From Candidatus Krumholzibacteriota bacterium (lineage in GTDB: Bacteria; Krumholzibacteriota; Krumholzibacteriia; Krumholzibacteriales; Krumholzibacteriaceae): a stretch of 17,855 nt of DNA. The notes under the pieces are model-generated. The model was not told the DNA's origin. It saw only the letters and a program-made list of their open reading frames with translations, and ran no database searches. Both the position numbers and the translations under genes were made by a program. Numbering within the stretch: position 1 is the stretch's first letter; each line of letters starts with the position of its first letter. The DNA lies in contig JAUWMD010000019.1 of assembly GCA_030613345.1 (NCBI GenBank), positions 1-17,855 on the forward strand, in the 5' to 3' direction. Positions 7,152-15,488 of the stretch are shown here, in pieces.

Positions 7152-7943
7152 ATGTCACCGGAGAGATTCTTTATCATCAATGGTTCCCCCTCAAAGGGTG
7201 ATGTGGTCGTCCTCGGAGAGGGCGAGTCGCGTCATCTCTTCAAGGTCGTCAGGGCGAACCCGGGCGACGAGGTGACCCTCCTCGACGGAGAGGGCGGCAG
7301 GTACAGGGCCGTGATCAGGACTGGCGGAGCGATCGGCGACCCGAAAAAGGGCTCCGGTGTCACGGCCGAGATCGTGTCGGCAATACAGGCCGGGCCGGTC
7401 TGCACCGTCGATGTCGCGGTGCCCCTGATCAAGTCCCACAGAATGGACCTGGCCATTGAGAAATGCGCCGAGATGGGTGTGAGGCGGATAATACCGTTTC
7501 AATGCGAGAGAAGCATCTGGAAGGGCGGCGAGCGGGAAGCCTTGAAAAAGCGGGAGCGCCTCGAGAGAAAGGTCGCCGCGGCCTGCAAGCAATCGGGTAA
7601 TCCGTGGTTCACGAGGATAGAGCCTGTGACACCCTTCACCCGGTTCCTCGGCAGCTTGAAGGGTTACGGGAGGATTTATCTCGCCGACGCCGACGGCATC
7701 TCCTTCCCCGCCGTATTAAGAGAGCAAGGCGGCCCCGGCCGGACCCACGGCACGCCGGCGCGCGATCTCGAGATGCTGGGAATAGCCGGTCCGGAGGGCG
7801 GACTGACCGAATCGGAGAAGGAGGCACTCGTTTCGGCCGGCGCCGTCAAGGTGTCACTCGGCCTGAACCGGCTCAGAAGCGAGACGAGCTCCTTTTTGAT
7901 CGTTTCCCTCATGATACTCTGGGAAAAGGACCGCAAGGCATAG
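7152..7943 (+). CDS. rsmE: 16S rRNA (uracil-1498-N3)-methyltransferase RsmE
   Basis: RsmE methylates N3 of U1498 in 16S rRNA near the decoding site, using S-adenosylmethionine. The 263-residue product has the N-terminal PUA-like RNA-binding part (SRHLFKVVRANPGDEVTLLDGEG) and a C-terminal SPOUT knot. LIKSHRMDLAIEKCAEMGV and FQCERS are typical, and the SAM-binding knot is visible as GIAGPEGGLTESE and LGLNRLRSETSSF; the last differs slightly from the common LGxRILRTETA. ATG 7152 comes one base after the dnaJ stop and lacks a close ribosome site, so translational coupling is likely. The dnaJ-rsmE order recurs in many bacteria, sometimes with prmA between them. It is the last gene of the chaperone transcript, since a new promoter follows at 7961. 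Confidence 0.96.
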   Translation: MSPERFFIINGSPSKGDVVVLGEGESRHLFKVVRANPGDEVTLLDGEGGRYRAVIRTGGAIGDPKKGSGVTAEIVSAIQAGPVCTVDVAVPLIKSHRMDLAIEKCAEMGVRRIIPFQCERSIWKGGEREALKKRERLERKVAAACKQSGNPWFTRIEPVTPFTRFLGSLKGYGRIYLADADGISFPAVLREQGGPGRTHGTPARDLEMLGIAGPEGGLTESEKEALVSAGAVKVSLGLNRLRSETSSFLIVSLMILWEKDRKA

Positions 7944-7960
7944 AGAAGCCCCGCCTTTTG

Positions 7961-7990
7961 TTGACGCACGCCGCCAGCCGTGCATATAAT
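7961..7990 (+). promoter_or_regulatory. Promoter of the yqeY-rpoD operon
   Basis: TTGACG at 7961-7966 (five of six) and a perfect TATAAT at 7985-7990 are separated by 18 bases. Transcription would start near 7997, leaving a leader of about 37 bases with AAGGGG at 8023-8028. It lies in the 90-base gap after rsmE and is the best match to a sigma70-type promoter in the window. Confidence 0.8.
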
Positions 7991-8033
7991 CATCGATTAG
8001 TCATATTCGGGATCAGACCTCGAAGGGGATGAC

Positions 8034-8498
8034 ATGGCTGGAAATGAAATCACAGCAAAACTGCGGGAAGACCTCAAGGCTGCAATGAAGGAGAAGGATA
8101 AGCTTCGTCTCAGCACACTGCGGATGCTGATAAGTGAGATGAAGAACGCCCAGCTTGCGGAGAGAGACGAACTGAGCGAGGAGAAGGAGCTCTCCATCCT
8201 GACGAGCTACGCGAAGAAGAGGCGCGAGTCGATCAGGGGCTACGAGCAGGGTGGCCGCGAGGACCTCGTCGAGAGCGAGCGCAAGGAGCTCGAGATCGTG
8301 ATGACCTACCTCCCCGAGCAGATGGGAGAGGACGAGATCAAAGCCGAAGTCGAAAGCATAATATCAGAGACCGGTGCGAGCGGACCGGAGGACATGGGCA
8401 AGGTAATGGGGCAGATGATGGCGAAGTTCAAGGGACGCGTCGATGGAGGCGTCGTGAAGGCGATCGCGATCGAACAGCTGCGCGGCGGCAGGGAATAG
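8034..8498 (+). CDS. yqeY: GatB/YqeY domain-containing protein
   Basis: This 154-residue protein is a stand-alone GatB/YqeY domain, related to the C-terminal tRNA-binding part of the amidotransferase subunit GatB. The family pattern is clear: LREDLKAAMKEKDKLRLSTLRML, SYAKKRRESIRGYEQGGR, EIVMTYLPEQM, and MGKVMGQMMAKFKGRVDGGVV. A tRNA-related role is assumed for the family but no reaction is firmly established. The ATG follows AAGGGG by five bases. It is the first gene behind the 7961-7990 promoter. In many bacteria yqeY sits between rpsU and dnaG; here rpsU is absent from the 90-base gap to rsmE, and cvpA, mutS2 and a cupin are inserted before dnaG. Confidence 0.95.
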   Translation: MAGNEITAKLREDLKAAMKEKDKLRLSTLRMLISEMKNAQLAERDELSEEKELSILTSYAKKRRESIRGYEQGGREDLVESERKELEIVMTYLPEQMGEDEIKAEVESIISETGASGPEDMGKVMGQMMAKFKGRVDGGVVKAIAIEQLRGGRE

Positions 8499-8502
8499 AC
8501 AG

Positions 8503-9117
8503 TTGGAGATAGTACGAATACTGGTGATTGCGATCCTCGCCTGGTTTTTTATCGTCGGGCTCAAGAGGGGCCTGATACGCCAGGTGCTCGAGGTGCTCGG
8601 GATCATCGTGGCCTTTCTGGCGGCGTTTTACCTCGCCCACAATCTCGCCGTCTGGATAGAGGGAAGGACATCGGCTGATTACAGGATCTCACTCGCGCTC
8701 GCCGCACTGGCGATCTTCATGGGGATCATCATCGGCGTACATTTTATCGGCCACTGGCTGCAGAAACTCTTCGGCCTGACGATCATGGGGATGTTCGACC
8801 GCGTCGCCGGCGGGCTTTTCGGTGCGCTGAAGGGCGTGCTACTCGTCAGTCTCGTGCTCTCACTGATAATGGTTCTCCCGTTCCCGGATAATATAAAAGG
8901 CGAGGTCAGGGAGGACCCGGTCACCGGCGCCATATATCCCGTCCTGCCGATGATGTTTGACCTCGTGGTGAGCAATATCCCGGGAGGCGCGAAATTCGAT
9001 CAGATCGCGAGGATCAAGGACTCAGATGCACTCAGGGACGCGAAGAAAACGATCGATAACATCAAAGAAAATTTCGAGAAGAGCAAAAAGCGGCTGGAAA
9101 AAGATCCGGAAGACTGA
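8503..9117 (+). CDS. CvpA family inner-membrane protein
   Basis: The 204-residue product carries a CvpA-type membrane domain. Hydrophobic segments lie at about residues 3-20, 28-46, 63-85 and 100-125, with the family-typical VGLKRGLIRQVLEVLGI after the first segment and GMFDRVAGGLFGALKGVLL before the fourth. The C-terminus is charged, probably helical and cytoplasmic. CvpA is needed for colicin V production in E. coli and more generally affects envelope integrity; its molecular role is not known. Translation starts at TTG 8503, seven bases after AGGGAA and only four bases after the yqeY stop. A cvpA homologue directly before mutS2 is a common bacterial arrangement, which supports both calls. 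Confidence 0.93.
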   Translation: MEIVRILVIAILAWFFIVGLKRGLIRQVLEVLGIIVAFLAAFYLAHNLAVWIEGRTSADYRISLALAALAIFMGIIIGVHFIGHWLQKLFGLTIMGMFDRVAGGLFGALKGVLLVSLVLSLIMVLPFPDNIKGEVREDPVTGAIYPVLPMMFDLVVSNIPGGAKFDQIARIKDSDALRDAKKTIDNIKENFEKSKKRLEKDPED

Positions 9118-9143
9118 TCCCGCATCCCCCGAAAAGGAATACG

Positions 9144-11552
9144 ATGGACCAGGGCGCGAGACGTTCCGCATTGAAAGATGAACTGTCGCAGGCCGCGGAG
9201 AAGCTCGAGCTTGGCGCGGTCCTCGAGATGGTCGCGGGGCAGGCAGCCTCGGAGCGGACGTCAGGCGTCATTCTGTCCGCGCCTCTCCTCGGCACGATTG
9301 GGGAGATAGAGAAACGCCAGAACGAGACGCTCGAGCTCATGAAGATCCGGCAGAACGGGGAGGATCTTCCGATGGCTGGCTGGAGGGACAGCGCGGCGGA
9401 GCTCTCGAGGATCAGCGCCGAAGGGATGACCTCATCGGGCGAGGACCTAAGCGCCGTCGCCGCCGCCGAGAGGAAGGCGGGTGAGGTGAGCAGGTTCATC
9501 GAGAGATCGAAGGAGGACCTGCCGCTGATCTATGAATACCTCACCGGATTCTCTATTCGCGATGATATCGTCAAGAGGATTGAGAAGACGATCGGCCCCG
9601 ATTTCGAGGTGCTCGACAGGGCGAGCCCGGAACTCGCCCGGCTGAGGAAAAAAGTCGGCAACCTCCGCTCGAAGCTCCGGAACGAGTGCGCCGACTTCGT
9701 TTCCGCCCACACGAAGGGAAGGGGAGAGGAGTTCGTCACGCTGCGTGGGGAGCGGTTCGTCGTCTCCCTGCCGAGAGACGAGGCATCGCACGTCAAGGGC
9801 ATCGTCCACCACGAGAGCGGCAGCGGGGCATCTCTCTTCATGGAGCCTCTCGAGTTTGTCGAGGAGAACAACCGCCTCGAGGCGGCCATCCACAGCGAGC
9901 GGGACGAAGTCCTCAGGATCCTTGCCGCCCTGACATCAGAAGTATACGCAGCAAGAAACGACCTGTCCGGCAACCAGAACAATCTTCTGATCATCGACGC
10001 GATAAGGGCCAGGGCGGTATTCGCCGCGAAGTACAGGTGCGTCTCTCCCCTCCACAGCACGGACGGAACGCTGGTAATAAGATCGGCGAGGCACCCCCTT
10101 CTCGAGAAGGGATTCGCCGAGGAGGGAGAGGGCAGGGAAGTGACGGGTCTCGACCTCTCATGCGGCGAAGGCCTGAAGACCCTCGTGATATCCGGTCCCA
10201 ATGCGGGCGGCAAGACCGTTGCCCTAAAGACGATTGGCCTCATGGTCCTGATGGACAGGCACGGACTGCTGCTGCCGTGCCTCGACGGCACGGTCGTTCC
10301 CGACCACCCCGCCGTATTCGTCGATATCGGAGACGACCAGTCGATCGAGAAATCGCTCAGCACCTTCTCGTCGAGGATAATCAAGATGAAGAGGATCCTC
10401 GAGCTCGCCGGTCCCGATTCGCTCGTCCTCGTCGATGAGATAGGGGACGGGACCGATCCGGAGGAAGGAGCGGCGCTCGCCGGCGCCCTGCTCGAAGACC
10501 TCTCCACGAGATGTGGCAGGACCGTCGTGACGACGCACATGAGTTTTCTCAAGGGCTGGGCCCACGACACCGATTACGCCAGGAACGCTACCCTCGAGTT
10601 CGACCCCGACGAACTGCAGCCCCTCTACAGGATGAAGATGGGTATACCGGGACGGAGCTGGGGTATCGAGACGGCTGGAAGGATGGGACTCCCCGGAGAG
10701 ATAATAGATAAGGCCAGGGAGAACATGGCCAGCCCCTCGCTCAAGTTAGAGGAGCTGCTGGCCGATCTGGAGAGGACCGAGCAGATGCTCACAGCCGAGC
10801 GCGAACATCTGGTAAGTAAGGAAGAGGAGCTCGAACGCCTCGTCGGCAGCTACCGCAACCGCCTCGATCACCTCGAGGAGAACCGCGAGGAACTCGAGCA
10901 GGAGGCGCGCAGGGAGGCGCTCGACATCGTCAAGTCGACGCGCGTAGAGATGGAGCGGCTTGTAAAGGATATCCGCACCGCCCAGGCGGAGCGCAAAGTC
11001 ATCGCCCGCTCGAAGCAGGAGATCCGGAATAGAGCCGAGCAGTTCGAGAAGGAGATAAAGCCGTTAAGGCCGAGAGGCTCTCTCGAGCCCGTCGATCCCG
11101 ACACACTCGCTCCCGGCCAGTGGGTCATGGTCATCAGCCTCGGCAGGAAGGGGAAGGTGATCGAGGTCGAGGGGAGTTCCAGGATACTGCTGGAACTGCC
11201 CGGAGGCATGAGGGTAGAAACAAAGGCGGGCGATCTCTCGAAGGCGGATAGCCCGAAACAGAAGCCGAAAAGGCCGCAGGTAAGCTACGACGTGCCTTAC
11301 GACGAACCGGTCGAGACAGAGCTGATGATCCGCGGGCTCGAGAGGGCAGAGGCCATGGAGAAGGTCGACGCCTTCATCGACAGGGCGGCCCTGCAGGGCC
11401 TCGGAACGGTCCGGATCATCCACGGGATAGGCCGTGGGATCCTCAAGCAGGCGGTCTACAACATGCTGAGGAGCGATCCGCGTGTCGCCGATGTCAGGCC
11501 GGGGGAACCGGCGTTCGGCGGCGACGGCGTTGCGATAGTCAAGCTGAAATAG
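9144..11552 (+). CDS. mutS2: MutS2 family ATPase/Smr protein
   Basis: The 802-residue product has the full MutS2 layout, without the mismatch-recognition domain of MutS. Core/clamp helices occupy about 1-330. The ATPase follows, with Walker A GPNAGGKT at 351-358 and Walker B with DEIGDGTDP at 431-439. A charged coiled coil spans about 520-640, then a KOW-like linker (about 655-700) and a C-terminal Smr domain from 727. MutS2 suppresses homologous recombination in some species and splits collided ribosomes in Bacillus. The Smr motif usually written LDLRG reads LMIRG here (M728 for aspartate), and HGKG reads HGIG, so nuclease activity may be changed or lost. ATG 9144 follows AAGGA by five bases. 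Confidence 0.96.
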   Translation: MDQGARRSALKDELSQAAEKLELGAVLEMVAGQAASERTSGVILSAPLLGTIGEIEKRQNETLELMKIRQNGEDLPMAGWRDSAAELSRISAEGMTSSGEDLSAVAAAERKAGEVSRFIERSKEDLPLIYEYLTGFSIRDDIVKRIEKTIGPDFEVLDRASPELARLRKKVGNLRSKLRNECADFVSAHTKGRGEEFVTLRGERFVVSLPRDEASHVKGIVHHESGSGASLFMEPLEFVEENNRLEAAIHSERDEVLRILAALTSEVYAARNDLSGNQNNLLIIDAIRARAVFAAKYRCVSPLHSTDGTLVIRSARHPLLEKGFAEEGEGREVTGLDLSCGEGLKTLVISGPNAGGKTVALKTIGLMVLMDRHGLLLPCLDGTVVPDHPAVFVDIGDDQSIEKSLSTFSSRIIKMKRILELAGPDSLVLVDEIGDGTDPEEGAALAGALLEDLSTRCGRTVVTTHMSFLKGWAHDTDYARNATLEFDPDELQPLYRMKMGIPGRSWGIETAGRMGLPGEIIDKARENMASPSLKLEELLADLERTEQMLTAEREHLVSKEEELERLVGSYRNRLDHLEENREELEQEARREALDIVKSTRVEMERLVKDIRTAQAERKVIARSKQEIRNRAEQFEKEIKPLRPRGSLEPVDPDTLAPGQWVMVISLGRKGKVIEVEGSSRILLELPGGMRVETKAGDLSKADSPKQKPKRPQVSYDVPYDEPVETELMIRGLERAEAMEKVDAFIDRAALQGLGTVRIIHGIGRGILKQAVYNMLRSDPRVADVRPGEPAFGGDGVAIVKLK

Positions 11553-11578
11553 ACTGTGTACAGAAGGGATGTCAGAGA

Positions 11579-11926
11579 ATGATCATAAGGAAACTGAGCG
11601 ACATGGAGATCATGGAGACCGCGCACGGCGTCGACGCACGCAACCTGTACAATACCGACGACGCGATGATCACGGTGATCACGCTGACGCCGGGTCAGAA
11701 TCTCAAGCGTCACATTACCCCGGTAGACGTGGCTTTTTATGTGCTGGAAGGAACGGGCGTAGTGGAGGTCGGCGAGGAGAAATCAGAGGTCACGAAAGAC
11801 TCGCTCGTCGAGAGTCCGAAGGACATCGTGCACTGCTGGTACAACGAGAGTGACGCCGACCTGCGGTTCATGGTCATCAAGGCCCCGAAACCGAACAAGA
11901 AGACGACCTTCATCTCTGATAACTGA
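11579..11926 (+). CDS. Cupin domain-containing protein
   Basis: This 115-residue single-domain beta-barrel has cupin motif 1 around PGQNLKRHITPVDVAFYVLEG and motif 2 around SPKDIVHCWYN. Cupin motif 1 normally supplies two histidines and a glutamate as metal ligands; here H45 is kept but the second histidine is T47 and the glutamate position appears to be A52. Motif 2 keeps H85 and N89. The metal site may therefore be incomplete, so a binding or sensing role is as likely as catalysis. No substrate can be assigned. ATG 11579 has AGAAGGG about ten bases upstream. It lies 26 bases after mutS2 and 28 before dnaG in the same direction, so it is almost surely cotranscribed with them. Confidence 0.88.
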   Translation: MIIRKLSDMEIMETAHGVDARNLYNTDDAMITVITLTPGQNLKRHITPVDVAFYVLEGTGVVEVGEEKSEVTKDSLVESPKDIVHCWYNESDADLRFMVIKAPKPNKKTTFISDN

Positions 11927-11954
11927 CAGGTCAGTAAAAGGTAACTTAAGAACA

Positions 11955-13724
11955 ATGATACCCGACAATGTCATTGATGACATCAGGGAGCGGACGGATA
12001 TCGTCGAGGTGATCGGCGGAGTCCTCGATCTGAAACGCGCCGGGCGCAATTTCAAGGCCCTCTGCCCCTTTCACGGCGAGAAGACCCCGAGCTTCATGGT
12101 CAGTCCCGAGAAGCAGATCTACCACTGCTTCGGCTGCGGCAAGGGCGGGAACGTCTACAGCTTCCTGATGGAGTACGAGGGAGTAGGATTCGTAGAGGCG
12201 GTAAAGGAGCTTGCGGGGCCGCTGAACGTCGACGTCGGGAGGTACCTGACCGGCAGTGAGGACCGCAGCAGGTTCGATCCGTTCTACAGGGCGATGGAGT
12301 TCGCACAGCTCCACTTCAGGAAAGGCCTCGAGGAGAGCAGGGAAGCCTCTGAATACCTTAAGCGCAGGGGATTCGGCACAGAACAGATCGAGAAGTACAG
12401 GATCGGCTTCGCCGGTCCCTCCTGGGAATCGCTTTACAAGGCGGCCTCGGAGACAGAAATAAAGAAGGACACCCTCCTCGAAATGGGGCTTATAATGCGG
12501 AGCAGGGGGGCTGCGGGCTACAGGGACTACTTCAGGAACCGCATAATATTTCCTATCCACAACCTGCCGGGACGTGTGGTGGGTTTCGCGGGCCGTGTTC
12601 TGGACAATTCAGAGCCCAAATACCTCAATTCCATGGAGAATCCCATCTACCACAAGGGTAAAATCCTCTACGGGCTCAACCAGACGAAGGACGATATTCG
12701 CAAGTCCCGAACGGCCGTGATAGTAGAGGGTTATGTAGATCACTTGATGCTCTGGAATGGCGGGATCACCAATATATGTGCCGTGTGCGGCACTTCCCTG
12801 ACAGAAGATCAGGCCAGATTGCTTGCACGATACGCTAAACGTATATATATTATCAATGACGGTGACAGGGCGGGAGTACGCGCGGCAGTAAGGGCTGCTG
12901 ACCAGCTTGTAATCGAGGGGCTGGATACCAGTATAGTCATTTTGCCGGAAAAAGAAGATCCCGACAGTTTCATAAGAAAAGAAGGAGTAGAGGCTCTCCG
13001 GGAGTTGATGAGTTCTGCTCCTGATTATTTTAACTACCTCCACCGCGAGGTCCGGAAAGGGGCAAGAACCGCATCGCGCAAACAGCAGGTTGTAGAGCAC
13101 CTGCTCGCGACGGTTTCCCGGGTAGACGACGGGGTGAGGCGGGAGATACTTCTGCAGGAGATCTCCAGCCTCTTCGAGATACCCGTAGCGGCCCTCAAAT
13201 CGAGCCTCAAGCCCGGAAAAAGGCGCAAGCCGTCCGCCGAACGATCCGTTCGGCACACCGTCACAAAAAGAGAAGAGAACCAGAAGGTGATGTTCAGGAT
13301 CGCGCTCACGAGCGCCGCCCTGGCCGCCCTGGTAATAAATAACGTGATCGAAGAGGATCTCGAGGGGGAAAGCTACAGGAAGCTTCTCAAGGCCCTCAAG
13401 GCGGCGGTAGAGAACGGCGTCGATCCGGCCGGTCCCCGGTTTACCGGCTCGATCAGCGACCCGGAGCTTTCGGCACTTGCCGCCGAGATAACGCTCGCCG
13501 AGCCGCCCCCGGGCCCGGCTCGTGAGATCCTCCACGATACGGTGCTGTGGATCAAGAAGGCGGCCCTGAAGGTCGAGATGGCCGAGATGAAGGAGCGCCT
13601 CAGGCAGCTTGAAGAAGAAGGTTCGGACGAGACTTCATCCGAGAGGATAGGAATAGTCTCGGCTTATATCGAGATCGAAAGAGAGCTCGGTAAACTGGAG
13701 ATCAAGGAGGATTCTCAGTCTTGA
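11955..13724 (+). CDS. dnaG: DNA primase DnaG
   Basis: DnaG synthesises RNA primers for the replisome. The 589-residue protein has the N-terminal zinc-binding domain with ligands C37, H40, C58 and C61 (CPFHGEKTPSF and YHCFGCGKGG), the RNA polymerase domain with FRNRIIFPIHN and VVGFAGRVL, and a TOPRIM fold with the catalytic glutamate in VIVEGYVDHLML and the metal-binding NDGDRAG. A less conserved helicase-interaction domain ends the protein. The open frame continues upstream to 11850, but that part overlaps the cupin gene; ATG 11955 (MIPDNVIDDIRERTDIVEVI) is the normal family start, though its ribosome site (AAAAGG) is rather distant. It overlaps rpoD by the TGATG junction. The centre of the gene, about 12700-13040, is locally AT-rich. 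Confidence 0.97.
   Translation: MIPDNVIDDIRERTDIVEVIGGVLDLKRAGRNFKALCPFHGEKTPSFMVSPEKQIYHCFGCGKGGNVYSFLMEYEGVGFVEAVKELAGPLNVDVGRYLTGSEDRSRFDPFYRAMEFAQLHFRKGLEESREASEYLKRRGFGTEQIEKYRIGFAGPSWESLYKAASETEIKKDTLLEMGLIMRSRGAAGYRDYFRNRIIFPIHNLPGRVVGFAGRVLDNSEPKYLNSMENPIYHKGKILYGLNQTKDDIRKSRTAVIVEGYVDHLMLWNGGITNICAVCGTSLTEDQARLLARYAKRIYIINDGDRAGVRAAVRAADQLVIEGLDTSIVILPEKEDPDSFIRKEGVEALRELMSSAPDYFNYLHREVRKGARTASRKQQVVEHLLATVSRVDDGVRREILLQEISSLFEIPVAALKSSLKPGKRRKPSAERSVRHTVTKREENQKVMFRIALTSAALAALVINNVIEEDLEGESYRKLLKALKAAVENGVDPAGPRFTGSISDPELSALAAEITLAEPPPGPAREILHDTVLWIKKAALKVEMAEMKERLRQLEEEGSDETSSERIGIVSAYIEIERELGKLEIKEDSQS
12823..12851 (+). promoter_or_regulatory. Possible internal promoter in dnaG for rpoD
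   Basis: TTGCAC at 12823-12828 and TATATT at 12846-12851 are separated by 17 bases. The -10 matches five of six positions and the -35 only three. It lies in the most AT-rich part of dnaG, about 0.9 kb before rpoD. E. coli also has rpoD promoters inside dnaG, which makes this plausible, but the AT-rich run also encodes the conserved RIYIIND stretch and may be incidental. Confidence 0.25.
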
Positions 13725-15475
13725 TGGATCGCAACAGGATTGAAGAAGTTCTTGTAGAAATCCGGAAACTCGCCGGTGAGAAGGGTTACGTTCTCCACGA
13801 AGAGATAGAGGGTCTGGTAGGTATGGAGTTTAATACCGAAGATATCATTCCCCTCTACGACAAGCTCAGTGAAGAGAACATCGAGTTCTTCGACACCGAC
13901 GAGAAGGCCCGGTTGAAGATCGACGCCCAGGCCAGGCGCGAGCAGAAGGAAGCGAAGAAGGTCGAGGATATGCTCAGTCCAGGCGTCCGGTACGACGATC
14001 CGGTAAGGATGTACCTTCGCGAGCTGGGCAAGGTCCCGCTGCTCAACCGCGAGGGCGAGATCGAGATCGCCAAGCGCATTGAGACGGGCAATGGCAAGAT
14101 CGTCCACGCGATCTTCAGCCTGTCCTCGACGACCGACCGCCTCGTCGAGTATGTAAGGCTCATCGAATCCGAGGAGGTGCGTCTCGAGGAGGTCCTCCAG
14201 CTCGAGACAGGAGGTCTTCACCCGCATTACTCGGGGAAGAAGGACCAGAAAAAGTACACCTCGATACTGAAGCAGATAATCAAGCTGCGCAACGAGTCCT
14301 TCGATATCAGGGCGCAACGCCGCAAGCGCATCAGCAAGAAGAAGGAAGCGGAGCTGATCAAACAGCTCGAGAACAAGAACAGGAAGCTCAAGGAAAAATA
14401 CTCCAGGATCAAGGTGCATCCAGTTCAGGTCGCCTGGATGGTCGAATGCAACAAGGAGATCCTCGGCGAGCTCGAGAAGCACTACAAGGAGCTTCACGAA
14501 TACGAGAAGTTTATCGGCATGACCGCCGAAGATGTGCGCGAAGCGGTCAAGGTCATGAAGGGCCGCTCCACAAAGGCAAAGTCGGAGCTGAAGAAGAGGG
14601 TCAAGTGGTCCAGAGAGAACCTCGAGGACTTCTGCGGCAGGATAAAGGTCATCGAGCGCGAGTGCCGCCAGATCGAGAAGCACGAAAACGTCGAGTACCA
14701 GTCACTGAAGAAGATCGTCCGCGACGTCAGGTTCGGTGAGCGCAAGGCCGAGAGGGCAAAGCAGGAGATGATAGAGGCGAACGTCCGTCTCGTTATCTCG
14801 ATCGCCAAGCGATATACGAACCGCGGACTCGAATTCCTCGACCTGATCCAGGAGGGCAACAGCGGCCTGATGCGCGCCGTCGACAAGTTCGACTATCGAA
14901 AAGGCTACAAGTTCAGCACCTACGCCACGTGGTGGATCAGGCAGGCGATCACCAGGGCGATCGCCGACCAGGCGAGGACGATCAGGGTGCCGGTGCACAT
15001 GATCGAGGCGATAAACAAGGTCTCGCGCACCCAGCGCAAGCTGATACAGGAGTTCGGCCGCGAGCCGACGCCCGAAGAGGTCGCCAGCCGACTCGACTAC
15101 CCTGTCGGCAAGGTCAAGAGCGTGATGAAGGCCTCGATGGAACCGATATCGCTCGACAGGCCGATCGGCGAGGACGACGACAGTAACCTCAGCGACTTCA
15201 TCGAGGACACCGGCGCCTCGTCGCCCGACCAGACGGCGGCACACTCGATGCTCAAGGACCAGGTGGCAAGGGTGCTCGCGACACTGACACCGAGGGAGGA
15301 GAAGGTCGTAAGACTGAGGTTCGGCCTCGGCGACGGCACGCCGAGGACCCTCGAAGAGGTCGGAACGATCTTCAAGGTGACGAGGGAGAGGGTGCGGCAG
15401 ATCGAGGCGAAGGCGTTGAGGAAGCTCATGCACCCCAGCCGCGCGCGAAAACTCAAAGGTTATATAGACATATAG
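13724..15475 (+). CDS. rpoD: Primary RNA polymerase sigma factor RpoD (sigma70)
   Basis: This is the housekeeping sigma factor that directs RNA polymerase to -10/-35 promoters. Region 1.1 is present at the N-terminus (EEVLVEIRKLAGEKGYVLHE), region 1.2 begins near residue 90 (DDPVRMYLRELGKVPLLN), and a charged non-conserved insert of about 200 residues follows. Region 2 shows NVRLVISIAKRYTNRGLEFL, DLIQEGNSGLMRAVDKFDY and YKFSTYATWWIRQAITRAI. Region 3 follows, and region 4 ends with LTPREEKVVRLRFGLGDG and VTRERVRQIEAKALRKL, then the HPSRARKLKGY tail. The ATG overlaps the dnaG stop (TGATG); the TTG one codon earlier at 13721 is closer to AAGGAGG (13704-13710, ten bases away) and may be the true start. 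The product is 583 residues from ATG. Confidence 0.97.
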   Translation: MDRNRIEEVLVEIRKLAGEKGYVLHEEIEGLVGMEFNTEDIIPLYDKLSEENIEFFDTDEKARLKIDAQARREQKEAKKVEDMLSPGVRYDDPVRMYLRELGKVPLLNREGEIEIAKRIETGNGKIVHAIFSLSSTTDRLVEYVRLIESEEVRLEEVLQLETGGLHPHYSGKKDQKKYTSILKQIIKLRNESFDIRAQRRKRISKKKEAELIKQLENKNRKLKEKYSRIKVHPVQVAWMVECNKEILGELEKHYKELHEYEKFIGMTAEDVREAVKVMKGRSTKAKSELKKRVKWSRENLEDFCGRIKVIERECRQIEKHENVEYQSLKKIVRDVRFGERKAERAKQEMIEANVRLVISIAKRYTNRGLEFLDLIQEGNSGLMRAVDKFDYRKGYKFSTYATWWIRQAITRAIADQARTIRVPVHMIEAINKVSRTQRKLIQEFGREPTPEEVASRLDYPVGKVKSVMKASMEPISLDRPIGEDDDSNLSDFIEDTGASSPDQTAAHSMLKDQVARVLATLTPREEKVVRLRFGLGDGTPRTLEEVGTIFKVTRERVRQIEAKALRKLMHPSRARKLKGYIDI

Positions 15476-15488
15476 ACATCCAGGGACA

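Noticed and set aside
5963..7180. Long minus-strand open frame of 405 codons opposite dnaJ, and others opposite hrcA and mutS2 (2567-3682, 9530-10570)
   Set aside because: They lie wholly or mainly antisense to clear conserved genes, have low-complexity translations, and arise from high GC and codon bias.
11850..11954. Upstream extension of dnaG overlapping the cupin gene
   Set aside because: The added residues are Arg/Ser/Pro-rich out-of-frame cupin sequence, and family primases begin at the ATG 11955 segment.
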